DNA from: Flavobacterium sp. JAD_PAG50586_2
Lineage (GTDB): Bacteria; Bacteroidota; Bacteroidia; Flavobacteriales; Flavobacteriaceae
NCBI GenBank assembly: GCA_023213215.1
Contig: CP096136.1
Location: 3,448,724 to 3,512,723, forward strand
DNA length: 64,000 bases
Direction: 5' to 3'
This document shows positions 1 to 10,200 of the stretch, piece after piece. A model generated the notes under the pieces. That model did no database searches and was not told the DNA's origin. It saw nothing but the letters and a program-made list of their open reading frames with translations. Numbering within the stretch: the first letter of the stretch is position 1; each line of letters begins with the position of its first letter. The translations under genes were made by a program, and so were the position numbers.

Positions 1-2
1 AT

Positions 3-911
3 CTCATCACTATAATCGGACCAACAGCCATTGGAAAAACTTCCTTGAGTATTGCTTTGGCCCAACATTTTAATTGTGATGTTATTTCCTGTGACAGCCG
101 CCAGTTTTTTAAGGAAATGCGAATTGGTACAGCAGTGCCGAATAAAACCGAATTAGCTTCGGTTCCGCATCATTTTATCCAAAACAAATCCATTTATGAG
201 CGTTATACTGTAGGTGATTTTGAAAAAGATGCCATTACTAAACTTGAAGAGCTATTTAAAAAAAATAATGTCCAGATAATGGTTGGAGGTTCTGGTTTGT
301 ATGTGGATGCGATATTGAAAGGTTTTGATGATTTTCCGCATATTGATAATTCAGTAAGAGAAACTATAAATACTGATTTTGAAGAATTTGGAATCATTTA
401 TCTTCAGCAAAAATTAAAAGAATTGGATGGTAACTTTTATCAGAAGACAGCACTTGAAAATCCTCAAACATTGCAAAATCCACAGCGAATGAAACGCTTT
501 GTTGAAGTTTGTGTTGGGACAGGAAAGCCTTATTCCTCTTTTATAAATCAGAGCAAAAACCCACGTAACTTTACTCCTATTATCATTGGTTTAGAAGCCG
601 AGAGAGAGATTATGTACGACCGAATCAATCAGCGTGTTGATCTGATGATTGAAGAAGGTTTGATTGAGGAAGCCAGAGGATTGTTTGCCAATAAGCAATT
701 GAATGCACTGCAAACGGTAGGTTACAGGGAATTATTTGAACATTTTGAAGGAGAGACTTCTTTGGATTTTGCGATTGAAGAAATTAAGAAAAATACACGC
801 CGATTTGCGAAACGACAATTGACTTGGTTCAAACGAACTGAAAATGTGATGTGGTTTGACTATTTAACAGAAAAGGATAAAGTAATCAACTATATTAATT
901 CTTTGTTATAA
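3..911 (+). CDS. miaA: tRNA dimethylallyltransferase (5' end outside window)
   Basis: Transfers a dimethylallyl group from DMAPP to N6 of A37 in tRNAs that read UNN codons. The frame is open from the first bases of the window, so the true start lies upstream; an internal TTG near position 45 is not the start. The first visible residues hold the P-loop GPTAIGKTS, followed by CDSRQFF (DSRQ substrate motif), MVGGSGLY, and the C-terminal NPQRMKRFVEV and QTVGYRELF motifs typical of MiaA. About 302 residues are visible, close to full family length, so only a few N-terminal residues are missing. It is followed by a separate lipoprotein gene. Confidence 0.96.
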   Translation, partial: LITIIGPTAIGKTSLSIALAQHFNCDVISCDSRQFFKEMRIGTAVPNKTELASVPHHFIQNKSIYERYTVGDFEKDAITKLEELFKKNNVQIMVGGSGLYVDAILKGFDDFPHIDNSVRETINTDFEEFGIIYLQQKLKELDGNFYQKTALENPQTLQNPQRMKRFVEVCVGTGKPYSSFINQSKNPRNFTPIIIGLEAEREIMYDRINQRVDLMIEEGLIEEARGLFANKQLNALQTVGYRELFEHFEGETSLDFAIEEIKKNTRRFAKRQLTWFKRTENVMWFDYLTEKDKVINYINSLL

Positions 912-968
912 TATAACATAGTCACGCAACCGTAACAGGAAAAATCATCCTCAAGAAAATCTTAAATT

Positions 969-1610
969 ATGTATAAAAAAATACTTTTACTTTTCGTGTT
1001 GTTTACAATTATTTCTTGTGGAGAAATTCAGTATGACGGAGAAGAAAGGCTGGTGTTTCAAACTATCGTCACAAATGCTAATGGACAACCAATAGCAAAC
1101 TCTAAGGTCGAAATCACGGTTAGCACCATCTATTCTTCAGATTTAATTTCCAAAGGAAAAACAGATCAAGATGGAAAAATAACCTTAATATTTCCTTCTC
1201 CCAAAAATGATGTGGATGTTAATGTGAAAATCTACAGTGACGATACTTCTTATTTGGAGAAAAACATTTTAAAGATTAGAAAAGAAGATTTTATTAACTA
1301 CAAATTAATTTTCCCAAATGTAAATCTCTTAAAAACTGAGGAGACAGCACCTTTGCAATTACAGTATAATCAAACAAATTTTAATACTGTTCTGAAAAAA
1401 ATCAGTATCAATGGAATATATCATATAGACGAGGAATATTATAATTATTCCCCTGAAAATTATTATCTGCCAAGTCAGATTTTAATAAAGAAGAATCAGA
1501 CGTTTCAATTGAAATATACCGTTTTAAACCTGCAGACAAATTCTGAAACAAATTATGTTGTCGACCTTCAAATTGGAGAAACACCATTGACTTATACTAT
1601 AAATTACTAG
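969..1610 (+). CDS. Lipoprotein with a carboxypeptidase-regulatory-like/Ig-like domain
   Basis: The 213-residue protein starts MYKKILLLFVLFTIISC, a lipoprotein signal with the lipobox cysteine at residue 17. It is followed by GEIQ, so an outer-membrane or periplasmic location is likely. Residues about 28-75 (FQTIVTNANGQPIANSKVEI...GKTDQDGKITLIF) look like a CarboxypepD_reg or transthyretin-like beta-sandwich, in which an ornament domain is described by 'G.PI.N..V' and 'TD..G'. The rest is beta-rich with no recognised motif. The gene lies 4 bp before an outer-membrane barrel gene, so the two probably form a surface pair. Function unknown. Confidence 0.75.
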   Translation: MYKKILLLFVLFTIISCGEIQYDGEERLVFQTIVTNANGQPIANSKVEITVSTIYSSDLISKGKTDQDGKITLIFPSPKNDVDVNVKIYSDDTSYLEKNILKIRKEDFINYKLIFPNVNLLKTEETAPLQLQYNQTNFNTVLKKISINGIYHIDEEYYNYSPENYYLPSQILIKKNQTFQLKYTVLNLQTNSETNYVVDLQIGETPLTYTINY

Positions 1611-1614
1611 CCTT

Positions 1615-2219
1615 ATGAAGAATTCTATCTGCCTGGTATTGCTTATTTATTCGGGAATTGTTTTTGCCCAGAATGAGACCAACACTACAAAATCTGAATT
1701 AGAATTTAAGGTAAATGCCAGATTTCAATTGTTGCAGCCGTTTCAGTTTGGTAACACAGCACTTGCCAAAGCGCACGAAGCTAAAATAGGTATTTCAGCC
1801 CAGATGAATATTTTGGATTTTCAACATTTCAAAGCTGGATTTGGTTTTGATTTTGTAGGCTATAAAATCACGGACAGGCAAATGATTGCAAATTTGAGCA
1901 CTTCAAAATACACTAGTGCTTATCTTTTACTTAGCTATGAATATAAGTTAAATCAAAAAATACTTATTACACCAAACATTGGTTATGGTTCTGCTAATTT
2001 GGATTTGGGAAGCCACAGCTCAAGATTTGGAAGCCAGGATGGAAATGAGATTAGGATTGGCGGTATTTTAGATTATAAAATTGGAGAATCTGCTTATGCT
2101 TTCGTAGGAATTAATTATATAACCAATACTTTTGATATAGAAACAGCACCAGAATATAAAGCTTTTTTTCGAAAGCTAAGCAATTACAGTTAAGCCTGGG
2201 AATCCGATTTGGCAATTAA
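1615..2219 (+). CDS. Outer-membrane beta-barrel protein, last strand frameshifted
   Basis: The product has a cleavable signal peptide (MKNSICLVLLIYSGIVFAQ) and then alternating amphipathic strands of an OmpA/OprF-sized barrel. As read, it stops at 2193 (FFRKLSNYS). One extra T in the T7 run at 2163-2169 would continue the frame as FFSKAKQLQLSLGIRFGN to a stop at 2217-2219. That gives a proper C-terminal amphipathic strand, which barrels need for BAM recognition. I therefore give the repaired extent. It is probably co-transcribed with the lipoprotein gene 4 bp upstream. Confidence 0.75.
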
Positions 2220-2230
2220 ACTAATTTAAA

Positions 2231-2971
2231 ATGTCGATAGCTACAAATTTTACTTCTATACTAAATAAAGATTGGGAAATTAATTTTCTGCAATGTTATC
2301 CGAATGGGTTTTTGAAATATACGGATTTGTGCAACATTCTTCAGCTTACTGCCGGCGTTCATGCCGAAATGGGTGGTATCAGTTTTTCCGATATGCAGCA
2401 TCATCATCAGGCATGGGTATTGAGCCGAATGCGTGTTGAAGTGAAGCGTTTGCCTAAATGGAGAGATGTTGTGACGGTAAAAACGTGGATTAATTCGTTA
2501 GAGAATTCAAGATCAATCCGTTGCTTAGAAATGTATATTGGTGATGAGAAGATTATCGGCTGTGAAACTTTTTGGGCTGTTTTCAATACCAAAACTCGCC
2601 GACCTGAAAGCCTGGCACTGAAACATGAACATTTTGAAAAATATCCGAACGATAAAGCCACTGAAGTTCAATTCTCTAAGATTGATATCAATATGACCAA
2701 AGAAGCTCTTGCAGAAAAGGTTGTTTTGCTATCTGACTTAGATATTGTTAATCACGCCAACAGTGTAAAATACCTCGAATGGTGCCTTGATTATGTTCGG
2801 CCTACACTTCTTTTACATCAAAGCCTGGAAAGTTTTGAGATGAATTATTTAAAGGAAGTTTCGCTGAATGAAACTATCTTAATTGAGAAGGGCAATTCAA
2901 AAAATCCGATGACGTTTACCGTTAGTTCTAATAATAAAATATGTTTTGCTTTACAGCTAAATCTCAAATAA
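2231..2971 (+). CDS. Acyl-ACP thioesterase (FatA/B-like, double hotdog)
   Basis: Likely hydrolyses acyl-ACP to release fatty acids. The 246 residues fit a two-hotdog acyl-ACP thioesterase. The N-terminal domain holds SFSDMQHHHQAWVLSRMRVEVKRLPKWRD followed by VVTVKTW. The second hotdog has LSDLDIVNHANSVKYLEW, containing the conserved Asp-x-x-x-His-x-Asn catalytic region of the family. There is no signal peptide, so it is cytoplasmic. The start ATG lies 12 bp after the repaired stop of the barrel gene. The substrate chain length cannot be read from the sequence. Confidence 0.85.
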   Translation: MSIATNFTSILNKDWEINFLQCYPNGFLKYTDLCNILQLTAGVHAEMGGISFSDMQHHHQAWVLSRMRVEVKRLPKWRDVVTVKTWINSLENSRSIRCLEMYIGDEKIIGCETFWAVFNTKTRRPESLALKHEHFEKYPNDKATEVQFSKIDINMTKEALAEKVVLLSDLDIVNHANSVKYLEWCLDYVRPTLLLHQSLESFEMNYLKEVSLNETILIEKGNSKNPMTFTVSSNNKICFALQLNLK

Positions 2972-2979
2972 ACACCGCT

Positions 2980-3089
2980 GCCCTAGCCCGGATTGCAACG
3001 GCATCCTTTTTATTGCTTAAAGAAAGTTCTTTTAAACTCAGAGGTTGACAAGCAATAAAAAGATATAGTGGAAAGCCGGATTAGCTTCA
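2980..3089 (+). ncRNA. Structured intergenic RNA, resembles the flavo-1 motif
   Basis: The intergenic stretch has two conserved-looking halves, CCCTAGCCCGGATTGCAACGG at 2981-3001 and GATATAGTGGAAAGCCGGAT at 3062-3081. They are joined by a long stem, TTTTTATTGCTT (about 3007-3018) pairing with AAGCAATAAAAA (about 3050-3061). From memory the flanks (CCCTAGCCC..., GATATAG.GGAAAGC.GG..TAGC) resemble the flavo-1 RNA family described in Flavobacteria; I could not run a covariance search. Strand follows that recollection and is uncertain. It lies after the thioesterase gene and before the terminator of the response regulator gene. Confidence 0.5.
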
Positions 3090-3098
3090 AATAAAAAA

Positions 3099-3117
3099 TC
3101 CCGCCTAAAAGACGGGA
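3099..3117 (-). terminator. Rho-independent terminator of the two-component operon
   Basis: TCCCGCC (3099-3105) and GACGGGA (3111-3117) form a 7-bp stem, with one G-T pair, around a 5-nt loop. On the minus strand it is followed by a U-rich run (A6 on the plus strand at 3093-3098). It lies just after the stop of the response regulator. Confidence 0.85.
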
Positions 3118-3126
3118 CTTGTATTT

Positions 3127-3828
3127 TTATTTTTTTACGACCAATCTAAATCCTTCGCCGTGAATATTTAAGATTTCTACGTTTGGATCTTCTTTCAGAT
3201 ACTTACGCAGTTTGGCGATGTAAACGTCCATACTTCTTGATGTGAAGTAATTGTCTTCTCTCCAGATTTTGGTTAAGGCTAATTCTCTTGGCATTAAATC
3301 ATTTTCATAAGTAGCCATCATTTTTAATAATTCAGACTCTTTTGGAGATAATTTGATTGGTTCATTACTACCTAATTTTAAATAACGAAGTTTTGAATTT
3401 AAAAGGAAGTTTCCGATTTGGAACTCAAACTTAGCTGGCTCGTTTTTGTTTTCGGCTGCTTTTCTCTGAATAATGGCTTTCACCTTCATCAATAAAACAT
3501 CGGAATCGAATGGCTTGTTCAGATAATCATCTGCGCCCACTTTATATCCTTTTAAAACGTCTTCTTTCATTGATTTTGCCGTAAGGAAAATCAAAGGCAC
3601 ATCTTTATTCTTTTCCCTTATTTCTTTGGCTAAAGTATATCCGTCTTTATAAGGCATCATGACATCCAAAATGCATAAATCGAAATTGTCTTTTTTAAAT
3701 TTTTCAAAACCTTCCATTCCATTTTTAGCCAATGTTACTTCAAAATCATTTAATGTCAGGAATTCTCTCAAAACAATTCCGAAGTTTTGATCGTCTTCAA
3801 CCAGTAGTATTTTCTTGTTGTTTTCCAT
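3127..3828 (-). CDS. OmpR/PhoB-type response regulator (RprY-like)
   Basis: A DNA-binding response regulator of 233 residues. The receiver domain spans about 5-120, with acidic pocket ED at 11-12, phospho-acceptor Asp55 in CILDVMMPYKDG, Thr/Ser switch in IFLTAKS and Lys in LNKPF. The winged-helix Trans_reg_C domain covers about 135-231 and ends in SRSMDVYIAKLRKYL and ILNIHGEGFRLV. The cognate kinase is upstream on the same strand, 16 bp away, so the two form a single operon. The arrangement resembles RprX/RprY of Bacteroides. The regulon cannot be inferred. Confidence 0.92.
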   Translation of the reverse strand: MENNKKILLVEDDQNFGIVLREFLTLNDFEVTLAKNGMEGFEKFKKDNFDLCILDVMMPYKDGYTLAKEIREKNKDVPLIFLTAKSMKEDVLKGYKVGADDYLNKPFDSDVLLMKVKAIIQRKAAENKNEPAKFEFQIGNFLLNSKLRYLKLGSNEPIKLSPKESELLKMMATYENDLMPRELALTKIWREDNYFTSRSMDVYIAKLRKYLKEDPNVEILNIHGEGFRLVVKK

Positions 3829-3844
3829 AGTAGTAATTATTTTT

Positions 3845-5425
3845 TTAATTTATGAGTGGGACTTTAATTATAAATGTGCTGCCTTTTCCTTTTTCGCTTT
3901 CTACGAAGATTTGGCTATTGTGATCGTCTATTATTCTTTTTACGTAGGCCAATCCTAATCCGTGGCCTTTTACGTTGTGTAAATCTCCGGTGTGTTCCCG
4001 ATAGAACTTTTCAAATATTCGTTTTTGTGCCACTTTCGACATTCCGGAACCTTGGTCTTTTATTTTAATGATAATAAAATCTTTTACATTTTCGGTTTCA
4101 ATGTCAATTATTGGCTCATTTGGCGAATATTTGATAGCGTTGTCTAAAATATTGACAATTACGTTTGTAAAATGAACGTCATTCAATAAAACCGAAGTTC
4201 TTGTAGCATTTAAATGCGTTGTTATTACTCCGTGTCTATCTTCAACAATTAAATTCACATGTTCGATAGCATCTTCAATTATATCGTGAATATTGTTAGA
4301 TTCCTTATTGATATCCAGTTCTCTTTTCTCCAGCTTCGAAATACGCAATACATTTTCAACCTGAGCGTGCATTCGCTTGTTTTCGTCTTTAATCATTTGC
4401 AGGTAACGAAGCACTTTCTCTTTATCTTCAATTACTTTTGGATTCTTTATGGCATCTAAAGCAAGGTTAATAGTTGCAATTGGTGTCTTGAATTCGTGCG
4501 TCATGTTGTTAATGAAATCGGTTTTGATTTCAGAAATCTGACGTTGTTTTATTAACTGATTCAAAGCGCTTGAATAGGCTATGATTATGATAAGCGTGAA
4601 AATGATGGACAAAATGCAAATCCCAATCAGTTCAGAAAACAGAAACTTCTTCTTTTGTGGAAACGTTAGCAATAACTGATATTTGTTATTTCCATCGTTA
4701 TCAATAAAAACCGGAATGGAGTAAGTAGATTGTTTTTCATACTTAAATTTTTCCGACTTAATTTTCGTTGCAAGTCCGTTACTGTAAACATTGAACTCAA
4801 ATGGTGTTTTCACTCCATATTCATTGAGTTCTTCATATAACATCTTCTGCATTGTTTCGTTAGAAACCCTCTCCTGAATAGGTTTAACAGCAGCAATGTC
4901 TTTATAAAGGATTTCAAATTGTGCGTTATCCAATAAATCAAGACGTCCTGATTTTTCTATTTTAACATCTGGAGAAGCGGACTGTTTTATATTGGGATTA
5001 TCAATATTATCATTATAAATCTCAGTTTTTCGTTTTGCGGTGAAATTCTTGAGTTTTACGCTATCTAATTTCTTATCAAAGAACGATCCCGAAATTCCGT
5101 AATCTTCGGATATTATATTGTTTGAATATATTATGGTTTCATTAGTCCTTGAATCACGCTGAAAATAACCAAACTCTAAAAAATCGCTTTTCTGTGGAGC
5201 CTTGCCTATACTGTCTTTAAGGCGATTGTACATTTCGTAATACGAATATTGCTCATGCTTTTGTAATTTATCAGCAACATTTCCAAGAACTTGTTTGACA
5301 TGATATTTGAATTGCTCTTCGTTATTCTCAAACGATTTATCAAACCAATACACTTGCACAAGAATTATACCTATCAGGGATAAACTCATCAAGATTACCA
5401 GTAAGCGGAAAAACAATTTATTCAT
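3845..5425 (-). CDS. Membrane sensor histidine kinase (RprX-like)
   Basis: 526 residues: TM1 at about 7-27, a roughly 230-residue periplasmic sensor region with no recognised fold, TM2 at about 265-288, then HisKA with phospho-acceptor His310 in NNMTHEFKTPIATI. The HATPase_c domain has the N box (NILDNAIKYS), G1 (IKDQGSGM), F box (IFEKFYRE) and G2 (KGHGLGLAYV). It partners the response regulator 16 bp downstream. Both genes lie in a minus-strand run after coaE and the glycosyltransferase, but a 70-bp gap suggests a separate promoter. Confidence 0.92.
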   Translation of the reverse strand: MNKLFFRLLVILMSLSLIGIILVQVYWFDKSFENNEEQFKYHVKQVLGNVADKLQKHEQYSYYEMYNRLKDSIGKAPQKSDFLEFGYFQRDSRTNETIIYSNNIISEDYGISGSFFDKKLDSVKLKNFTAKRKTEIYNDNIDNPNIKQSASPDVKIEKSGRLDLLDNAQFEILYKDIAAVKPIQERVSNETMQKMLYEELNEYGVKTPFEFNVYSNGLATKIKSEKFKYEKQSTYSIPVFIDNDGNNKYQLLLTFPQKKKFLFSELIGICILSIIFTLIIIIAYSSALNQLIKQRQISEIKTDFINNMTHEFKTPIATINLALDAIKNPKVIEDKEKVLRYLQMIKDENKRMHAQVENVLRISKLEKRELDINKESNNIHDIIEDAIEHVNLIVEDRHGVITTHLNATRTSVLLNDVHFTNVIVNILDNAIKYSPNEPIIDIETENVKDFIIIKIKDQGSGMSKVAQKRIFEKFYREHTGDLHNVKGHGLGLAYVKRIIDDHNSQIFVESEKGKGSTFIIKVPLIN

Positions 5426-5495
5426 TATACAAATTTAACATTTTAACATTTAGACAATAAATACATTAACCAAACATTAACATCTTGTGTATAAT

Positions 5496-6080
5496 TTATC
5501 GATTTTTCAATAAATTAAGAATTTCGTCAAATTGCTTTTTGGTATCTTCAACTGTCAGGTTCTGAATGACATAATCGCTATTTGCAATTCTTTCCTCATC
5601 TGTCCATTGGTGTTCCATTCTTTTTAAAATCGATTCCCTGTCGGATTTGTCTCGCTTTGCAACACGTTGAAGTCGTGTTTCTAGAGGAGCCGTAACTGTA
5701 ACGACTGCATCACAGTCTTTGTAGCTTCCCGATTCAAAAAGAATGGCTGCTTCTTTAAATAACAAAGGGTGGTTTTTATGATTGCCAACCCAGGAATTGA
5801 AGTGTTTCTTTACGGCTGGATGGACGATGTTGTTTAATCTTTTTAGTTTTTCGGGATTATTAAAGACAATATTTGCTAAGGCTTCGCGATTAATTTGATT
5901 ATCCAATAATACTTCTCTGCCAAATTCTGATACAATCATCTGAACAATTTCATTTGTATTCATCAAGGCACGAGCTTCGTCATCAGCTATATAAACGGGG
6001 ATTCCTAATGACTTGATGTAGTTTGCAATCATTGTTTTTCCACTTCCAATTCCACCTGTTAGTCCGATAATCTTGCTCAT
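5496..6080 (-). CDS. coaE: Dephospho-CoA kinase
   Basis: Catalyses the last step of coenzyme A synthesis, phosphorylating the 3'-OH of dephospho-CoA with ATP. The P-loop GLTGGIGSGKT is at residues 7-17. It is followed by VYIADDEAR and, downstream, NIVHPAVKKHF and DAVVTVTAPLETRLQRVAKRD, all characteristic of CoaE. Length (194 residues) is normal. The start overlaps the stop of the upstream glycosyltransferase by four bases (ATGA), indicating translational coupling. The second CoA gene of the window, coaBC, lies 11 kb away. Confidence 0.95.
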   Translation of the reverse strand: MSKIIGLTGGIGSGKTMIANYIKSLGIPVYIADDEARALMNTNEIVQMIVSEFGREVLLDNQINREALANIVFNNPEKLKRLNNIVHPAVKKHFNSWVGNHKNHPLLFKEAAILFESGSYKDCDAVVTVTAPLETRLQRVAKRDKSDRESILKRMEHQWTDEERIANSDYVIQNLTVEDTKKQFDEILNLLKNR

Positions 6081-7081
6081 GATTTTATTTTAAAGAATAA
6101 TTCGGGAAATACAACCTCTGGTTTTTGCTTTAATAAAATAATCTTAAGATAGGATTTTAAAAAGCCAGTTCCATATCCGAAAAATTGTTTTGAAACAGCT
6201 ATGAGTGATAAAAAACCTATTGTTAAGCTTTTTGTTTGGATTATAGCAGTTATTAAAATCAAAATGAAATATAATGCATAGCAAAGAATTGGAAAAAATA
6301 TTCCAAACAATGCCAGAAAAACTGAAACGGAAAAACCTAAGATAAAAAATGTCGGAAAGAAAAAAGTTAGTTTACTGTATTCAGGATACCAACTGTTTAA
6401 GATTGGCCTTGCCTTTCCAAATTTATTGACTTGCAATGAAAACTTATCCCAATCAATCCTGCGCTTATGATATACAAAAGCTTTAGGGAATAATCTTGTT
6501 TCATATCTCATTTTCCATAGTCTGATACTCAAATCTGGATCTTCTCCCGGATGAATATTTCCGAATCCATTGGAGTCTTCAAATGCCTTTTTTGAAATTC
6601 CCATATTAAAACTTCGGGGTTGGAATTTATTCAGTTTTTCAGAACCACCACGAATTCCGCCCGTAGTTAAAAAGGATGTCATAGCAAAATTTATTGCTTT
6701 TTGAATATCAGAAAAGGAATCCAAAGCTGCATCTGAACCTCCGAAACAATCCACGTAATTTGTAGTGAGTTCTTTATCGACTTCTGAAAGATATTGGCTA
6801 GGAATAATGCAATCTGAATCGAAAATGATAAAATAATCACCTTTTGCCACTTTCATTCCATAATTCCTGGAATCTCCCGGACCGGAATTTTCCTTAAAAT
6901 GATAAGAAATATTTAGTTTGTCTTTAAATATCTGAACTTCTTTTTCGCAGGTTGTTGTAGAGCCATCTTCAACAATTACTATTTCATATTCTTCATCATA
7001 ATCAGAAACGAGAAGGCTGTCTAAAAGCTCTTTTATTTCGTCAGGCCTATTATAAACTGGAATAATGATTGAAAAATACAT
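6077..7081 (-). CDS. Family 2 glycosyltransferase with C-terminal membrane segments
   Basis: The N-terminal GT-A domain begins FSIIIPVYNRPDEIKELLDSLL, with IVEDGSTT and the DxD-type metal site IIFDSDC, followed by PGEDPDLSIRLWKMRY (acceptor region, ED motif). Residues about 250-305 are strongly hydrophobic (two or three membrane helices) and precede a short basic tail. I chose the ATG at 7079-7081, because the upstream in-frame ATG at 7105 adds only MYEVKIYA ahead of the fold. It overlaps coaE by four bases. The sugar and acceptor cannot be told. Confidence 0.85.
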   Translation of the reverse strand: MYFSIIIPVYNRPDEIKELLDSLLVSDYDEEYEIVIVEDGSTTTCEKEVQIFKDKLNISYHFKENSGPGDSRNYGMKVAKGDYFIIFDSDCIIPSQYLSEVDKELTTNYVDCFGGSDAALDSFSDIQKAINFAMTSFLTTGGIRGGSEKLNKFQPRSFNMGISKKAFEDSNGFGNIHPGEDPDLSIRLWKMRYETRLFPKAFVYHKRRIDWDKFSLQVNKFGKARPILNSWYPEYSKLTFFFPTFFILGFSVSVFLALFGIFFPILCYALYFILILITAIIQTKSLTIGFLSLIAVSKQFFGYGTGFLKSYLKIILLKQKPEVVFPELFFKIKS

Positions 7082-7163
7082 GGCATAAATTTTTACTTCG
7101 TACAATTCGTCTCGTCTATAGAACGTGAATCGGGTAACAAAGATAAGTTTTATAAAAAAGAAA

Positions 7164-7184
7164 AACCACCTAAAATAGGTGGTT
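7164..7184 (-). terminator. Rho-independent terminator after the 1057-aa T9SS gene
   Basis: AACCACCT (7164-7171) and AGGTGGTT (7177-7184) form an 8-bp stem with a 5-nt loop. On the minus strand it runs into U-rich sequence. The same stem sequence recurs after the next T9SS gene (10468-10492). Confidence 0.85.
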
Positions 7185-7206
7185 TTAATTATTGAGTATT
7201 TTAAAA

Positions 7207-10200
7207 TTATTCTTTTATAACCTTAATAGTTTTCACTTGGTTGTTAGAAGTTACCTTAACTATGTAAGTTCCTTTTGCCAAATCTGACATATCAATTTGT
7301 CCTGAATTAGCATTAACTTTATTAGAGATTACTTTTTGCCCCAATAGGTTAAATACTTCAAGATTTGATATTTCCTGGTTATAAGAGAAATTCAAAGTGT
7401 TTTTAACAGGGTTTGGATAATGCGAAAATGCACTGCTGTCAAAATCGTTACTACCAAGATTTTCAGTTAACCTTAATGTAAATGTTCCTTGCTCTGCACC
7501 ACTACTCCATACCTGAACAAAATAAGTATTTCCAGGTGTCAAACCGGTATAGGTTTGTGCGGAAGTAGCTCCTGTTATATTAGTAGTACAAGTACCAACA
7601 TTAGTTAAAGATCCACATGCTCCGGAATAAACGGTATAATTTAAAGAAGTCATTGTATTGCGTGTAAATAACGCATTAACTGCGCCTGATGCCGGAGCAA
7701 CAAATGAGAACCAAACATCCTGAATAGATCCGAAAGTATCACAAGATGGTTGAGTACCATTGATTGTTCCAAACGAGTTATCAGAGTTGGTGTCAGTACC
7801 ATCAACAGATACAGCCAAAGCAGTACCACAAGTTTGATTTGCGACTGCCGGTGGATTTACTGAAGCACAAGTTACGTCCATTGTAAAAGCTCCAACGCTT
7901 CCTGCATTCCAACCTTCAACAGCAATAAAATAAGTTGTCGTTCCGTCTGAAGTGAAGTTTACTCTTGAACGAGATGAATCATTTGTAACATTACAGCTAG
8001 CATCATCATCATTTCCTCCTACTAGAGTTAATTGACCACTTACTCCTGTATAAATTAAAACAGAAGTATCATAAGATGATCCACATAAGTTCAATGTTAC
8101 AGTTTGAGGAGTTCCATTTCCGGTAAAGGAATACCATACATTTGGAGCGTCCATATCGGCACCAAAACCATCTGGAGCTGAGTTTTCATCTAAAGTTGCG
8201 AAAGTAGTCTCTCCTGTGTAATTATTACCACAGCTGATTGCAATAGCATTTCCTAAGTTATCGTTAGTTGGCGGCGGCGGCGGCGTTCCCACACAAATAT
8301 TAAAAGTAATACCGTTAGTTGCGGAATATGTATAAACCCTTACGTAATAAGTCTCACCAACTGTTAAACCAGTTAAATTAGATGTTTCAGGATCGCTACA
8401 TGCAAATGAAGTTAACTGACCACAAACACCTGAAAGAACTTGAATATAAGCATCAGTACTTCCCGATCCTCCAGCTGCAACAATATCTGTTAAACTGATT
8501 CTGTGTGAAGTTGATGTTGCTGTAAAACGGTACCAAACATCATCATCAGGATTTCCAAAACAAGGTGTGGCTGCCATTGACAAAGTAGCTCCATTGGTAC
8601 TACCTGCCGTTATAGTTCCACAAGCAAAATCTGAATTTACAGTCAAGCCTGAAGCTCCGGAACATTCGTCATTAGCTGGTGGTGGTGGTGGTGTTCCCAC
8701 ACAAATATTAAAAGTAATACCGTTAGTTGCTGAAAATGTATAAACCCTAACGTAATAAGTCTCACCAACTGTTAAACCAGTTAAGTTAGAAGTATCAGGA
8801 TCGCTACATGCAAATGAAGTTAGCTGACCACAAACACCTGAAAGAACCTGAATATAAGCATCAGTACTTGTTCCCGATCCTCCAGCTGCAACAACATTTG
8901 TTAAACTTATTCTGTGTGAAGTTGATGTTGCTGTAAAACGATACCAAACATCATCATCAGGATTTCCAGAACAAGGTGTGGCTGCCATTGACAAAGTAGC
9001 TCCATTAGTACTACCTGCCGTTATAGTTCCACAAGCAAAATCTGAATTTACAGTCAAACCTAAAGCTCCGGAACATTCGTCATTAGCTGGTGCTGGCGGT
9101 GGCGGTGGCGGTGTTCCCACACAAATATTAAAAGTAATACCGTTAGTTGCGTAATAAGTATAAACCCTAACGTAATAAGTCTCACCAACTGTTAAGCCAG
9201 TTAAATTAGAAGTTTCAGGATCGCTACATGCAAATGAAGTTAGTTGACCACAAGTACCTGAAAGAACCTGGATGTATGCATCTGTACTTGTTCCGGCTCC
9301 TACTGCAACAATATTTGTCAACGTAATTCTATGAGAAGTTGCTGTAGCTGTGAAGCGGTACCAAACGTCATCATCTGGATTTCCATTACAAGGTGCTGCT
9401 GCCATTGACAGAGTAGCGCCTTGTGTAGTACCTGCAGTTACAGTTCCACAAGCATAATCCGAATTTACAGTTAATCCAGCAGCGTTAATGCAATTGTCAT
9501 TTGCTGGAGGTGTAAATAGTGTCGTAAAGTTTGTTGGACCAACCCAGGTACTGGTAGATGAAACACTACAAGCCGCTTGAACATAATAAGAATAAGCTGT
9601 GCTTGATGTTAATGGCGAAAGATTATACGAGTTTGTAACACCATTTAATAGCGTTCCTGTTCCTTGAGTAAATCCGTTTGGACCATATTCAACATTATAT
9701 AATGTTGCTGAACCATTTTCTGTCCATGAAAGAATCGCTGAATTGCTTGTCGCTGTTGCGGATGCCAATGTCGGAGCTGGACATGATGGTGGTGTTGAAG
9801 AAACTATCGTTGGTGAATCAAAGCAGAAACCATAATTATAATCTGCACCTGCAGGATCATCATCATATGAAATACGATATTTAAATCCTGTCAACTGAGT
9901 TGGTGTAAAAGCAGCGATACTTAATGTTGATGTAGTATACGAAGTTTTTGTAATGGTAGTACAGTAATTATCTGTTGCTGTTGTACTGTTTCCTGGTATA
10001 TTTGTGCCCCATGCTACCCAAGTAGAAGTTGCAGCATTCCAGTATTCAAAACGTAAACGGTCATTATCCAGATATCTGTAACCATATTGAACAGTAACGG
10101 TTAACCAGGTTTCTCCGGCTGTAAAAGCAGCTGTTAAATTAATTACAGGTGATTCTGCTGCAATATTATCTTCATGGGCACTAGCTGCATCGTCATCGTC

